Part shown: in pieces, positions 51,128 to 60,480 of the stretch
Position numbering within the stretch: position 1 is the stretch's first letter
Layout: every line of letters begins with the position of its first letter
Origin: Paraburkholderia caribensis
GTDB taxonomy: Bacteria > Pseudomonadota > Gammaproteobacteria > Burkholderiales > Burkholderiaceae
Direction of reading: 5' to 3'
Assembly (NCBI RefSeq): GCF_002902945.1
Contig: NZ_CP026103.1
Location: forward strand, 744,001-808,000
DNA length: 64,000 nt
The notes under the pieces: generated by a model
The model's input: only the letters and a program-made list of their open reading frames with translations
What the model was told of the DNA's origin: nothing
The model's database searches: none
Position numbers and translations under genes: made by a program

Positions 51128-51775
51128 TTACTGCGGCTTGCCCGACGCGAGTTGCTGGTTGCGGTCCGTCAGAAAGCGCAGCAACCCGTCGATACCGCTT
51201 TGCTGGATTGTCTCGCCGAACTGCTGCCGGTACGTCTGCACGAGCCACGCACCCATCACGTTGAGGTCGTACACGCGCCAGCCTTGCGGCGTCTTGCGCA
51301 GACGGTAGTCGATCTCGACGGGCTGCGCGTTGGTGGAGGCAATCGTGCGCACGACGGCATCCGAGTCCGTCGGCGCGACGCGCATGGGCGGATAGTCGAT
51401 CTTCTGATCCGGCTTGAGCTGCGCGAGCGCGCCCGAATACAGATGGATCAGCAGCATCTTGAACTGTTGCGTGAGCTGTTGCTGTTGCGCGGGCGTGGCC
51501 GTGCGCCAGTAGCGGGCGAGCGCAAGCTGCGTCGTATGTTCGAAGTCGATGTAAGGCAGGATGTCCCGGTTCACGATGTCCATGATGCGCGGGATATCCG
51601 ATGGGTCGATCGCCTGCTTGTGGACTTCGTCGAGCACCTGCTGCGTGACTGACTTGATCAGAATCTGCGGATCGGAGCTGTCGACGGTTTGCGCGGATAC
51701 GGTATTGCCGAAGGCAAGCATCGTGAGGAACAGGACGGCAACAAAAAATCGCGATCTGATGTGGGCAATATTCAT
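51128..51775 (-). CDS. MlaC/Ttg2D-family periplasmic phospholipid-binding protein
   Basis: A 215-residue precursor with a signal peptide ending in TVSAQ. The mature part follows the MlaC pattern: LIKSVTQQVLDEVHK, ILPYIDFEHTTQLALARYWRTATPAQQQQLTQQF (core YIDFEHTTQLALARYW) and GWRVYDLNVMGAWLVQTYRQQF (core GWRVYDLNVMGAWLV). MlaC shuttles phospholipids between the outer and inner membranes. The rest of the Mla operon is not here, so this is an orphan copy. The start at 51775 is the only one that begins at the signal peptide. Confidence 0.9.
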   Translation of the reverse strand: MNIAHIRSRFFVAVLFLTMLAFGNTVSAQTVDSSDPQILIKSVTQQVLDEVHKQAIDPSDIPRIMDIVNRDILPYIDFEHTTQLALARYWRTATPAQQQQLTQQFKMLLIHLYSGALAQLKPDQKIDYPPMRVAPTDSDAVVRTIASTNAQPVEIDYRLRKTPQGWRVYDLNVMGAWLVQTYRQQFGETIQQSGIDGLLRFLTDRNQQLASGKPQ

Positions 51776-51994
51776 GATGTCAATGCGTTGTCTAACAACA
51801 CTGGCGGAGGGCTTCGCCGCGGCGACATCTATTGTAGGGGCGTGGCAAAAAATCGGCAGCGAGGGTGCCTGCCATCGCCGAAACCTATGACGGGCAGAGC
51901 AATCTGATATTTGCGCCGGTGCAGGGCAGGCTTTCAAATAGAGGCTGCAAACGAGGCTCGGGCTCGTGATCCTTCTATCAAAGTGGAGACGACC

Positions 51995-52743
51995 ATGAAA
52001 GTGCTGGTCCCTGTCAAACGCGTGGTCGACTACAACGTGAAGGTCCGCGTGAAGTCGGACAACACGGGTGTCGACGTAGCGAACGTGAAGATGTCGATGA
52101 ATCCGTTCGACGAAATCGCCGTCGAAGAGGCGGTGCGGTTGAAGGAAGCGGGGGTTGTCAGCGAGGTGGTTGCCGTTCGTGTGGCGTTGCGCAAAGTCAG
52201 GAAACGCTGCGCACGGCGCTGGCGATCGGCGCGGATCGCGCGGTGCTGGTCGAGTCGAATGAAGAACTGCAACCGCTGGCGGTGGCGAAGCTTTTGAAGG
52301 CGCTGGCCGACAAGGAACAACCTTCGCTCATGATTCTCGGCAAGCAGGCAATCGACGACGACGCCAATCAGACGGGGCAAATGCTCGCTGCACTGGCGGG
52401 CTTGCCGCAAGCGACGTTTGCATCGAAAGTTGTCGTGGCGGACGGGAAGGCGACCGTATCGCGTGAAGTCGATGGCGGCGCGCAAACGCTGTCGCTCACG
52501 CTTCCAGCTGTGATCACGACCGATCTGCGCCTCAATGAGCCGCGTTATGTGACGCTGCCGAACATCATGAAGGCAAAGAAAAAGCCGCTCGAAACCGTGA
52601 CGCCCGAAGACCTGGGCGTCGATGTCACGCCGCGTCTGAAGACACTGAAAGTCAGCGAGCCGCCGAAGCGCCCGGCGGGCGTGAAGGTGGCCGACGTGTC
52701 CGCGCTGGTCGAGAAGCTCAAGACCGAAGCCAAAGTTTTCTGA
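51995..52743 (+). pseudogene. etfB: Electron transfer flavoprotein beta subunit with a one-base frameshift
   Basis: EtfB and EtfA pass electrons from acyl-CoA dehydrogenases to the quinone pool. The first 60 residues (MKVLVPVKRVVDYNVKVRVK, MSMNPFDEIAVEEAVRLKEAG) and the later part (VESNEELQPLAVAKLLKAL, ILGKQAIDDDANQTGQMLAAL) are both normal EtfB but lie in different frames. The break is near 52176-52178: GTTCGTGT where one extra T (GTTTCGTGT) restores VAVSCGVAQSQETLRTALA. Either a base was lost in the genome or the sequence has an error. Both halves keep normal coding quality, which favours a recent event or an error. Confidence 0.9.
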
Positions 52744-52758
52744 AGCACAGGAAAGAAC

Positions 52759-53691
52759 ATGACGATTCTGGTAATTGCCGAACACGACAACGCGGCGCTG
52801 AAGGCAGCGACGCTGAACACGGTTGCTGCCGCGCACAAGATTGGCGGCGACATTCATCTGCTGGTGGCAGGGCACAATGCGCAGGGCGCAGCCGATGCGG
52901 CTGCGAAAGTGGCAGGCGTATCGAAGGTGTTGCTCGCCGATGCGCCGCAACTGGCCGAAGGCCTTGCGGAAAATATCGAAGCGACGGTGCTGGAGATCGC
53001 GAAGAATTACTCGCACATCCTCGCGCCCGCCACCGCCTACGGCAAGAACATCGCGCCGCGCATCGCGGCAAAGCTCGACGTGGCGCAGATCAGCGAGATC
53101 ACGGCTGTGGTCGGCGCCGATACATTCGAGCGTCCGATCTACGCCGGCAACGCGATCGCCACGATCCAGTCTCAAGACCCGATCAAGGTCATCACAGTGC
53201 GTGCAACAGGCTTCGATCCCGTTGCACCGGAAGGCGGCAGCGCATCCATCGGGAAGATCGACGCAGCGGCTGACGCGGGCATCTCGCAGTTCGTGAGCCG
53301 CGAAGTCACGAAGCTCTCCCGTCCGGAACTGACGTCGGCGAACATCATTGTTTCTGGCGGGCGGGGTCTGGGCAGCGGCGAGAACTACACGCAAGTGCTG
53401 GAGCCGTTGGCAGACAGACTACAGGCCGCGTTGGGCGCATCGCGCGCCGCCGTCGACGCTGGCTACGTGCCCAACGACTATCAGGTCGGCCAGACGGGCA
53501 AGATCGTCGCGCCGCAGTTGTACATCGCGGTCGGCATCTCCGGCGCGATCCAGCATCTGGCGGGCATGAAGGACTCGAAGGTGATCGTCGCGATCAACAA
53601 GGACGAAGAAGCGCCGATTTTCAGCGTGGCGGATTATGGTCTGGTCGGCGATCTGTTCAGCGCCGTGCCCGAACTGACGGTCGCACTGTGA
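52759..53691 (+). CDS. etfA: Electron transfer flavoprotein alpha subunit
   Basis: A 310-residue EtfA. It has ILAPATAYGKNIAPRIAAKL, IYAGNAIATIQSQDPIKVITVRATGF (core YAGNAIATIQSQDPIK) and the C-terminal FAD-binding domain: VSGGRGLGSGENY, GASRAAVDAGYVPNDYQVGQTG (core AAVDAGYVPNDYQVGQ) and GISGAIQHLAGMKDS, AINKDEEAPIF. The sequence is intact, 15 bases after etfB. The frameshift upstream could reduce its translation if coupling matters. Confidence 0.97.
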   Translation: MTILVIAEHDNAALKAATLNTVAAAHKIGGDIHLLVAGHNAQGAADAAAKVAGVSKVLLADAPQLAEGLAENIEATVLEIAKNYSHILAPATAYGKNIAPRIAAKLDVAQISEITAVVGADTFERPIYAGNAIATIQSQDPIKVITVRATGFDPVAPEGGSASIGKIDAAADAGISQFVSREVTKLSRPELTSANIIVSGGRGLGSGENYTQVLEPLADRLQAALGASRAAVDAGYVPNDYQVGQTGKIVAPQLYIAVGISGAIQHLAGMKDSKVIVAINKDEEAPIFSVADYGLVGDLFSAVPELTVAL

Positions 53692-53715
53692 TGAACCAGT
53701 TTGCCGGGAGTCGAG

Positions 53716-54534
53716 ATGTCGCAGCCTGTTGATCGCCACCGTCGCTCGTTTCTGTTCGTGCCGGGCACGCGTCCGGAACGCTTCGAGAAGGCCTTGGGCA
53801 GCGGCGCGGACGCTGTCATCGTCGATCTCGAGGACGCCGTCGCACCCGGCGACAAGGACCGCGCCAGACAGACCGTCGCCGGGTGGCTCTCGTGGGAGCG
53901 CCCCGTGCTGATCCGCGTGAACGCGGTCGGCACGCCCTGGTTCGAGCAGGACGCCGCGCTGGGAAGATTGCGCGGCGTCGCGGGCATCGTCTTGCCCAAA
54001 GCCGAGCGCGCAGCCGATATCGCCACGCTCGTTTCACGCACCCGAAGCACGATGCCCGTCTTTCCGTTGATCGAAAGCGCGAAGGGCATGTGGAACGCGC
54101 TCGAAGTCGCGAAGGCGCCGTTCGTTCATCAACTGATGTTCGGCACGCTCGACTTTTGCGCCGACCTGGGCATGGCATCCGACGGCGCGGAACTGGATAC
54201 GTTTCGCGCCAGGCTCGCAATGGTGTCGCGCGTCGCGGAGATCCGGCCGCCCATCGACGGCGTGACGCCCGCCATCGACGATGCCCGAACGCTCGAAGCC
54301 GAAACGACGAGAGCAAAGCGCTGGGGATTTGCGGGCAAGCTGTGCATTCATCCCAAACAGGTTTCGACGGTCAACGACTGCTTCGCGCCGGGCGCGGCGG
54401 ACATAGCGTGGGCGAAGAAAGTGCTCGACGCGTTCGAGCGTGCGAACGGCGCGGCAGTGGCAGTGGACGGGAAGATGGTGGACCGGCCCGTCATGCTTCG
54501 CGCGCAAGGCATTCTCGACGCAAGCCGCGCCTGA
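53716..54534 (+). CDS. CitE/HpcH-family CoA-ester lyase (citramalyl/malyl-CoA lyase-like)
   Basis: A 272-residue TIM-barrel lyase. Motifs are RSFLFVPGTRPERFEKAL, VIVDLEDAVAPGDK (Mg-binding Glu/Asp), LIRVNAVGTPWF, VLPKAERA, PLIESAKGMWNA, FGTLDFCADLG and LCIHPKQV. Free-standing CitE-like enzymes cleave citramalyl-CoA or methylmalyl-CoA to acetyl-CoA/pyruvate or propionyl-CoA/glyoxylate. Its neighbours across the LysR gene encode a CoA-transferase, an acyl-CoA dehydrogenase and a MaoC-like hydratase, which supports that. The ATG at 53716 has GGGAG just upstream. Confidence 0.9.
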   Translation: MSQPVDRHRRSFLFVPGTRPERFEKALGSGADAVIVDLEDAVAPGDKDRARQTVAGWLSWERPVLIRVNAVGTPWFEQDAALGRLRGVAGIVLPKAERAADIATLVSRTRSTMPVFPLIESAKGMWNALEVAKAPFVHQLMFGTLDFCADLGMASDGAELDTFRARLAMVSRVAEIRPPIDGVTPAIDDARTLEAETTRAKRWGFAGKLCIHPKQVSTVNDCFAPGAADIAWAKKVLDAFERANGAAVAVDGKMVDRPVMLRAQGILDASRA

Positions 54535-54664
54535 AGCATCGGCGCGCATCCCGCGTCCATCGGGCAAGCAGCGGTATAGAATGGGCTCCCGCTCCGAGCG
54601 CCCCGGCATGTAGCGACAAACCGGACGGCGCGCATCGCACAACTGCTCACCTCTCCAGCCGCTC

Positions 54665-55612
54665 ATGGACGTTCGCCAGCTTCGCTACTTTGTCAGCATC
54701 GTCGATTACGGCAGCCTTGGCAAAGCGGCGGAAAAGCTCTTTGTCGCGCAGCCTTCGCTAAGTCAGCAGATGGCGCGTCTCGAAGAAGAACTCGGCGTGC
54801 CGCTGCTGTTGCGCAGCAATCATGGCGTCACGCCGACGGCCGAAGGCGATGCGCTTTATCGTCATGCGCGGCTCGTGCTGCGGCAGATGGAACAGCTCAA
54901 GCAGGAAGTGACGAAAGGCGCGGGCAGCGAGTCGGGCACGGTTGCCGTCGGCCTGCCGACGACCATGGCATCGGTGCTCGCCGTGCCGCTCTTCGAGCGG
55001 ATTCAGGACCGCTATCCAGGCATCCGTCTGCAGTTCTTCGAGAGCATGAGCGGCTATCTGAACGAGCTGCTCGCGAACGGCAGGCTGGACCTCGCCATCC
55101 TGTTTCGCGAGTCCGATACGCCCGGCATTTCCGCGCTGCCCGTGCTCGACGAGACGCTCTATCTGCTCGGCGAACCAGGCGGCGCGGTCTCGCCGCGTTC
55201 GACCACCTGTCCGCTCGCCAGGCTCGCGGGCGTCAAGCTGGTTGCGCCTGGTGTATCGAATGGCTTGCGGCTTCTGATCGAGCGGACCTTTTCGAGCGAG
55301 AAGGTCGAGTTGAACATCATCGCCGATATCGATTCGTTGCCGTCCATGTTGCTGATTGCCCATTCGGGCCGGGCGTGCATGATTCTGCCGTCGTCGGCGC
55401 TCGCGCAACTCGATCGAACCCGCATGCCGAAGATGCGCAAGATCGTCGATCCCGTGATTCGCCGTCCAGCCAGCATCTGCTGGCCAAACGGCGTGCCCAT
55501 GCATTCGGCAACGGTGGCCGTGCGGCGAACGCTCATCGGGTTGATTGCGGAGCAGGTCGAATGCGAAACATGGCAGGGCGTGACGCTGCGCAAGCAAGCC
55601 ACGCCCGGCTGA
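54665..55612 (+). CDS. LysR-family regulator of the C5-dicarboxylate cluster
   Basis: A 315-residue LysR protein. The HTH is MDVRQLRYFVSIVDYGSLGKAAEKLFVAQPSLSQQ-type (core YGSLGKAAEKLFVAQPSL), the linker helix follows and the effector domain has VAVGLPTTMASVLAVPLF. It belongs to the Nac/CynR-like group. It is placed between the CitE-like gene and the divergently oriented, convergently ending MFS/CoA-transferase run, so it probably controls these genes. The ligand is unknown. Confidence 0.92.
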   Translation: MDVRQLRYFVSIVDYGSLGKAAEKLFVAQPSLSQQMARLEEELGVPLLLRSNHGVTPTAEGDALYRHARLVLRQMEQLKQEVTKGAGSESGTVAVGLPTTMASVLAVPLFERIQDRYPGIRLQFFESMSGYLNELLANGRLDLAILFRESDTPGISALPVLDETLYLLGEPGGAVSPRSTTCPLARLAGVKLVAPGVSNGLRLLIERTFSSEKVELNIIADIDSLPSMLLIAHSGRACMILPSSALAQLDRTRMPKMRKIVDPVIRRPASICWPNGVPMHSATVAVRRTLIGLIAEQVECETWQGVTLRKQATPG

Positions 55613-55625
55613 TTTCGACGGGCGC

Positions 55626-57020
55626 TCAGGCGTGTTCCGCCGCGTGCGCGCCGTCGCGGTGGCCGGCAGCAGACGTGGCGTCGCTGGTTCCCGGCGCGAC
55701 ATCCTCTAGCGCGTGCCGGCTCGTCTCGACGCGGAGGATGCAGATCGCGACGCACAGCACGGCAAAGATCACGCTCACCATCGCAATCACGCCCCCCACC
55801 CCGACCCGCTGATACAGCAGCAGCGCCAGATACGGCGTGGCGATCGACGCGGCACGTCCGCATGTGCCCGCGACGCCCGTGCCGCGCAGGCGGACTTCCG
55901 TCGGAAACAGTTCAGGAATGTAGCCGAACAGCCCGAGCGTCGTGATCGTATAGATCGTCGTGACGAGACAGAAACCGACGACGATGATCTGCGCGGGCTC
56001 GCGCAACGTCACGTAGATCCACCCCAACACGATGCTGAGCAGCGCGGCGAGCACGATGCCTTTCGCGCGGCCGATCCGGTCGGCGATCAGATAGCCGACC
56101 AGGCCGCCGACGGGCGAGCCGATCGACATCAGCATCACGAAGCCGAGCGACTTGACGATCGACAGGCCCTCGCTGACGAAGAAGGTCGGCAGCCACGCGA
56201 TGAAACCATACAGCCCGATGTTGACGGCAATCGCCGTGAGCGCCGCGACGCAGGTACGCCCGCGCATGCCCGGCGCGAACAGTGCGCGCAGCGGCACGGC
56301 GCCGACGTTCAGGTTGACCACGCGTTGCACGGGCGGCAAGGTGCCGACGCGCGCTTCGACTTCACGCTCGATGGCGGCGAGCGTCGCTTCCGCTTCGTCG
56401 ATCCGGCCCGTCGATTCGAGCCAGCGCGGCGATTCGGGCATCCGGTGCCGCAGGAACCACACGACCAGCGCGCCGATGCCCGCGATCGCGAACATATAGC
56501 GCCAGCCGAGGTTCGGAATGATCCAGTAGCCCGCCGCGAGCGCCGCGAACAACCCGCTGTTGATGATGATGGCGAGCAGCGAGACCCACTTGCCGCGCGT
56601 CGCGGGCGGCACGAACTCGGCGAGCGTGCCCGCCGCGACCACCAGTTCGGCGCCGAGCCCCACGCCCATGATGAAGCGCAGCACGATCAGCCATTCGATG
56701 TTCGGCGCGAAGCACGCGGCAATCGAAGCCAGCCCGAAGATGCCGAGATTCAGCTGATACGAGTAACGTCGTCCGAGCCGGTCGCCGATATGGCCCGCCG
56801 CATACGCGCCGATCATCATGCCGACGAAGGTCGCCGAGACGAACATCGCGCCATGCTGGAGATCGGTGAAGCCTTCCTTCACCATGGCTGCGACCGAGCC
56901 GTTGGCGAGATAGATGTCGAACGCGTCGAGAAACGCGCCACCGGCGATCAGGCCAAGTATCTTCCAGTGAAAACTGCAAATGGGCAGACGGTCGAGCCGA
57001 CCGGCGGCGTTGACGGACAT
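55626..57020 (-). CDS. MFS transporter (AAHS/sugar-acid type carrier)
   Basis: A 464-residue 12-helix carrier. It has GGAFLDAFDIYLANGSVAAM at the first helix, the MFS loop GHIGDRLGRRYSYQLNL near residue 82, RFIMGVGLGAELVVAAGTLAEFVPPATRGK (core MGVGLGAELVVAAGTLAEF) and ELFPTEVRLRGTGVAGTCGR. The family imports aromatic or aliphatic acids with protons. As the first gene on the minus strand after the CoA-transferase run, it likely takes up the diacid that this cluster degrades. The start at 57020 follows an AGGAGACACC-type site. Confidence 0.9.
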   Translation of the reverse strand: MSVNAAGRLDRLPICSFHWKILGLIAGGAFLDAFDIYLANGSVAAMVKEGFTDLQHGAMFVSATFVGMMIGAYAAGHIGDRLGRRYSYQLNLGIFGLASIAACFAPNIEWLIVLRFIMGVGLGAELVVAAGTLAEFVPPATRGKWVSLLAIIINSGLFAALAAGYWIIPNLGWRYMFAIAGIGALVVWFLRHRMPESPRWLESTGRIDEAEATLAAIEREVEARVGTLPPVQRVVNLNVGAVPLRALFAPGMRGRTCVAALTAIAVNIGLYGFIAWLPTFFVSEGLSIVKSLGFVMLMSIGSPVGGLVGYLIADRIGRAKGIVLAALLSIVLGWIYVTLREPAQIIVVGFCLVTTIYTITTLGLFGYIPELFPTEVRLRGTGVAGTCGRAASIATPYLALLLYQRVGVGGVIAMVSVIFAVLCVAICILRVETSRHALEDVAPGTSDATSAAGHRDGAHAAEHA

Positions 57021-57123
57021 GATGGTGTCTCCTGATTGGAGTGGCTCGCTGAAGACAGCACGAGGCCAAGGCGGGGTGCGATTGTTTTGAAATGATTGCC
57101 CGGATTGTGCGGTTGCCGAACGG

Positions 57124-58302
57124 CTACACGGCATGGGATGCGCGCAGCGCGTCCACCTCCGCTGCGCTGAAGCCCAGTTCACGCAAGATCGCGTCCGTAT
57201 GCGCGCCGAGCGCGGGAACGGCGTCCATGCGCGGCGCGTCTGCGGCGGCCATGCCGGGCGGATAGAGCGCGGGTATCTCGCCCGCAGCCGTCTGTACATG
57301 CGTCCAGCGTTGCCGGGCCTGCAACTGTTCGTGATGCCAGACATCGTGCATGTCGTTCATCCGCGCGTTGGCGATGCTGGCCTGCTCCAGACGTTCGATC
57401 ACCTGCGCCGCTGTCCACGCGGAAAACGCGTCGACGATCACGCGCGTGAGTTCCTCGCGATGCTGCGCGCGGCCGCTGTTCGACGCGAAGCGCTCGTCCG
57501 TGAGCAGTTCGGGACGCGCGATCACGGTCTCGCAGAAGTTCTTCCATTCGCGCTCGTTTTGCAGGCCAAGCATCACCGTCTTGCCGTCGCCGGCGACGAA
57601 CGGACCATACGGGAAAATGGTCGCGTGAGACGCGCCCGCCTGACGCGGCGGCGTCTGTCCGTCGATCGAGTAGTAGAGCGGATAGCTCATCCACTCGACC
57701 ATGCTTTCGAGCATCGACACGTCGATATGCTTGCCGCGTCCCGTCTGCGCGCGTTCCAGCAGCGCGGCAAGGATGTTGGTGTAGCCATACATGCCCGCCG
57801 CAATGTCCGCGATCGAGCAACCCGCTTTCGCAGGCTCGCCTTCCGCACCTGTGATGCTCAGAAAGCCTGACTCGCTCTGGATCAGCAGGTCATAGGCTTT
57901 CTTGTCGCGGAAGGGTCCGTCCAGTCCATAGCCGGAGATATCGCAGACAATCAGCTTCGGATACTTCACGCTCAGCGTCGCGTAGTCGAAGCCGAGGCGC
58001 TGCGTCGCGCCGGGCGCGAGGTTCTGCACGAACACGTCGGCATCGGCGAGCAGCTTGTGCACGATGTCGAGTGCCTGCGGCTGCTTGACATCGAGCGTGA
58101 TGCTTTCTTTCGAGCGGTTGGTCCACACGAAATGCGATGCGAGGCCCGACACGCGCTCGTCGTAGCCGCGCGCGAAGTCGCCCGTGCCGGGGCGCTCGAT
58201 CTTGATGACGCGCGCGCCGAGATCGGCGAGCTGACGGGTGCAGAAGGGCGCGGCGATCGCATGTTCGAACGTGACGACCTTGATGCCCTGGAGCGGACGC
58301 AT
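57124..58302 (-). CDS. Class III CoA-transferase (Frc/CaiB family)
   Basis: A 392-residue CoA-transferase. PLQGIKVVTFEHAIAAPFCTRQLADLGA begins the protein (core GIKVVTFEHAIAAPF), followed by KIERPGTGDFAR, FVWTNRSKESITLD and GYGLDGPFRDKKAYDLLIQ with the catalytic-type Asp138. Members move CoA from succinyl-CoA or another donor to a carboxylic acid. With the CitE-like lyase and MaoC-like hydratase it would activate an acid such as itaconate, mesaconate, citramalate or methylsuccinate. It ends 15 bases before the acyl-CoA dehydrogenase gene region on the same strand. Confidence 0.92.
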   Translation of the reverse strand: MRPLQGIKVVTFEHAIAAPFCTRQLADLGARVIKIERPGTGDFARGYDERVSGLASHFVWTNRSKESITLDVKQPQALDIVHKLLADADVFVQNLAPGATQRLGFDYATLSVKYPKLIVCDISGYGLDGPFRDKKAYDLLIQSESGFLSITGAEGEPAKAGCSIADIAAGMYGYTNILAALLERAQTGRGKHIDVSMLESMVEWMSYPLYYSIDGQTPPRQAGASHATIFPYGPFVAGDGKTVMLGLQNEREWKNFCETVIARPELLTDERFASNSGRAQHREELTRVIVDAFSAWTAAQVIERLEQASIANARMNDMHDVWHHEQLQARQRWTHVQTAAGEIPALYPPGMAAADAPRMDAVPALGAHTDAILRELGFSAAEVDALRASHAV

Positions 58303-58316
58303 GATCGGGCTCGCTC

Positions 58317-59480
58317 TCAGAAGGAACGCGGCAGACCGAGGATGTGCTCGGCGACGTACGAGAGGATCAGGTTCGTCGAGATGGGTGCGACCTGATAGAG
58401 ACGTGTCTCGCGGAATTTGCGCTCCACATCGTATTCGGCCGCGAAGCCGAAGCCGCCGTGAAATTGCAGGCAGGCGTTGGCGGCTTCCCATGACGCGTCG
58501 GCGGCGAGCAGCTTCGCCATGTTGGCCTGCGCGCCGCATGGCTCGTGCGCGTCGAAGCGGCGCGCGGCCTCGAAACGCATCAGGTTCGCCGCTTCGACGT
58601 TGATGTACGCGCGCGCGATCGGAAACTGCACGCCCTGGTTCTGGCCGATCGGGCGGCCGAACACGACGCGGTCCTTCACGTACTGCGAGACTTTGTCGAT
58701 GAACCAGTAGCCGTCGCCGATGCATTCGGCCGCGATCAGCGTGCGCTCGGCGTTCAGTCCATCGAGGATGTACCTGAAGCCCATGCCTTCTTCGCCGATC
58801 AGGTTCTCAGCGGGAATTTCCAGGTTGTCGAAGAACAGTTCATTGGTCTCGTGATTCACCATGTTCGGAATCGGACGAACCGTCATGCCGTGACCGATCG
58901 CTTCGCGCAGATCGACGATGAAAATCGACATCCCTGCGCTTTTCTTCGTCACGTCGGCAAGCGGCGTGGTGCGGGCGAGCAGGATCATCAGGTCGGAGTG
59001 CTGGACGCGCGAAATCCACACCTTTTGCCCGTTGACGACATAACGGTCGCCCTTGCGCACGGCCGTGGTCTTGATCTTCGTCGTGTCGGTGCCCGTGGTC
59101 GGCTCGGTGACGCCCATCGACTGCAAGCGCAGTTCGCCGCTCGCGATCTTCGGCAGATACAGCCGTTTCTGCTCCGCCGAGCCGTGGCGCAGCAGCGTGC
59201 CCATGTTGTACATCTGCCCGTGACACGCGCCCGAGTTGCCGCCCGAGCGGTTGATCTCTTCCATGATGACGGACGCTTCCGTCAGCCCCAGGCCCGAGCC
59301 GCCATATTCTTGCGGGATCAGCGCGGCGAGCCAGCCCGCTTGGGTCAGCGCGTCGACGAAGGCTTCGGGATAGCCGCGTTCTTCATCGACCTTGCGAAAG
59401 TACTCGGCGGGGAATTGCTGGCAGAGGTCGCGAACGGCTTCGCGGATATCCTGAAACGGATCGGTGACGGTGTGGATCAT
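58317..59480 (-). CDS. Acyl-CoA dehydrogenase family protein
   Basis: A 387-residue flavoenzyme. It shows IPQEYGGSGLGLTEASVIMEEI (core IPQEYGGSGLGLTEA), QSMGVTEPTTGTDTTKI, GQKVWISRVQHSDLMILLART (core VNGQKVWISRVQHS) and LQFHGGFGFAAEYDVERKFRE (core HGGFGFAAEYDVERKFR). The oxidised CoA ester would pass electrons to the EtfAB pair encoded nearby on the plus strand. In this cluster it may form an unsaturated diacyl-CoA (such as mesaconyl- or itaconyl-CoA). It precedes the CoA-transferase gene by 14 bases and follows the hydratase gene. Confidence 0.94.
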   Translation of the reverse strand: MIHTVTDPFQDIREAVRDLCQQFPAEYFRKVDEERGYPEAFVDALTQAGWLAALIPQEYGGSGLGLTEASVIMEEINRSGGNSGACHGQMYNMGTLLRHGSAEQKRLYLPKIASGELRLQSMGVTEPTTGTDTTKIKTTAVRKGDRYVVNGQKVWISRVQHSDLMILLARTTPLADVTKKSAGMSIFIVDLREAIGHGMTVRPIPNMVNHETNELFFDNLEIPAENLIGEEGMGFRYILDGLNAERTLIAAECIGDGYWFIDKVSQYVKDRVVFGRPIGQNQGVQFPIARAYINVEAANLMRFEAARRFDAHEPCGAQANMAKLLAADASWEAANACLQFHGGFGFAAEYDVERKFRETRLYQVAPISTNLILSYVAEHILGLPRSF

Positions 59481-59513
59481 GGTCTATGCGTATGCGGTTG
59501 CGGATTTGTAGAT

Positions 59514-60356
59514 TCAGGCGAGCGTCGCGCGCGCCGTCATGGTCAGCCAGCCTTCGTGGTCCTTCGACCAGAGTTCGACCGTCTTGCCGTCCGCCGACGG
59601 CTGGCCGCACAGATGAAGGGCGTTGCCCATGAAGCTCGGACGCATCGCCTTGTAAGAGAATTCGAGTACCTTGCCGTCAGGGCAATGCCTGCGCAGCAGA
59701 TCCATCAGCAGCGTGGCGATCAGCGGTCCATGCACGACGAGATTCGGATAGCCTTCCACCTGCGTCGCGTAGGGCTTGTCGTAATGGATGCGATGGCCGT
59801 TGAAGGTCAGTGCCGAGTAACGGAACATCAGCACTTCATCGGGGACGATCTGCCGGTGCCATTGCGCGGAATCCGGCGCGGCGGTTGGCGCGGGAGCGGG
59901 CGCGCCAGGTGCGGCCGGTTCGCGGTACACGATGTCCTGTTCTTCGTCGATTGCAAGGGTGCCCTCGCAATAAATGCGGTGCTTCACGGTGACGAAGCCG
60001 AGCTTGCCCGTGCGGCCTTGCTTCTCGCTGACGTTCAGGATCGACGATTCGCGCGTGATCGCGCTGCCGACCGTCACGGGCGCGTGAAAGCGCAGGCGGC
60101 CGCCCGCCCACATGCGGCGCGGCAAGCCGAGGTCGGGAAGAAAGCCGCCTTTGCGCGGATGACCGTCTTCGCCGATCTCTGCCTGCGCGACGGTCGGGCG
60201 GAAGAAGATCCAGTGCCAGAGAAGCGCAAGGGCGTCGCCGGGAAGGAGCGGCGCGTCGTAGTCGAGGGTGGCGCCCAGCGCGACGGCCGAGGTAGGCACG
60301 ACGATATCGGTGGCGATTACGGTTTGCGTAGCGGATGCAGTGGACTGCGCGGTCAT
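59514..60356 (-). CDS. FAS1-like/MaoC-type hydratase (itaconyl/mesaconyl-CoA hydratase-like)
   Basis: A 280-residue double-hotdog hydratase. It has ALLWHWIFFRPTVAQAEIG and GGFLPDLGLPRRMWAGGRLRF (core FLPDLGLPRRMWAGGRL), a Pro/Ala linker around residue 155 and a second hotdog with FRYSALTFNGHRIHYD and GYPNLVVHGPLIATLLMDLL. This architecture is that of mesaconyl-C4-CoA and itaconyl-CoA hydratases. ATG 60356 was chosen because GGAGA lies 7-8 bases upstream. It heads the minus-strand run with the acyl-CoA dehydrogenase and CoA-transferase genes. Confidence 0.9.
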   Translation of the reverse strand: MTAQSTASATQTVIATDIVVPTSAVALGATLDYDAPLLPGDALALLWHWIFFRPTVAQAEIGEDGHPRKGGFLPDLGLPRRMWAGGRLRFHAPVTVGSAITRESSILNVSEKQGRTGKLGFVTVKHRIYCEGTLAIDEEQDIVYREPAAPGAPAPAPTAAPDSAQWHRQIVPDEVLMFRYSALTFNGHRIHYDKPYATQVEGYPNLVVHGPLIATLLMDLLRRHCPDGKVLEFSYKAMRPSFMGNALHLCGQPSADGKTVELWSKDHEGWLTMTARATLA

Positions 60357-60480
60357 GCCTGTCTCCGTGGCCGGCATTCGCCAGCGCGTTCGTTCTCGGG
60401 TTCGTTCCCGGTATGCAGAGATTAGGCGAAGCCCGAAAACGGCGGAAATACCAGTTTCATGTGCCAGTCATAAGGCGATC

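Noticed and set aside
58545..60425. 626-codon plus-strand open frame
   Set aside because: It is antisense to the acyl-CoA dehydrogenase and the MaoC-like hydratase, both of which have clear family motifs.
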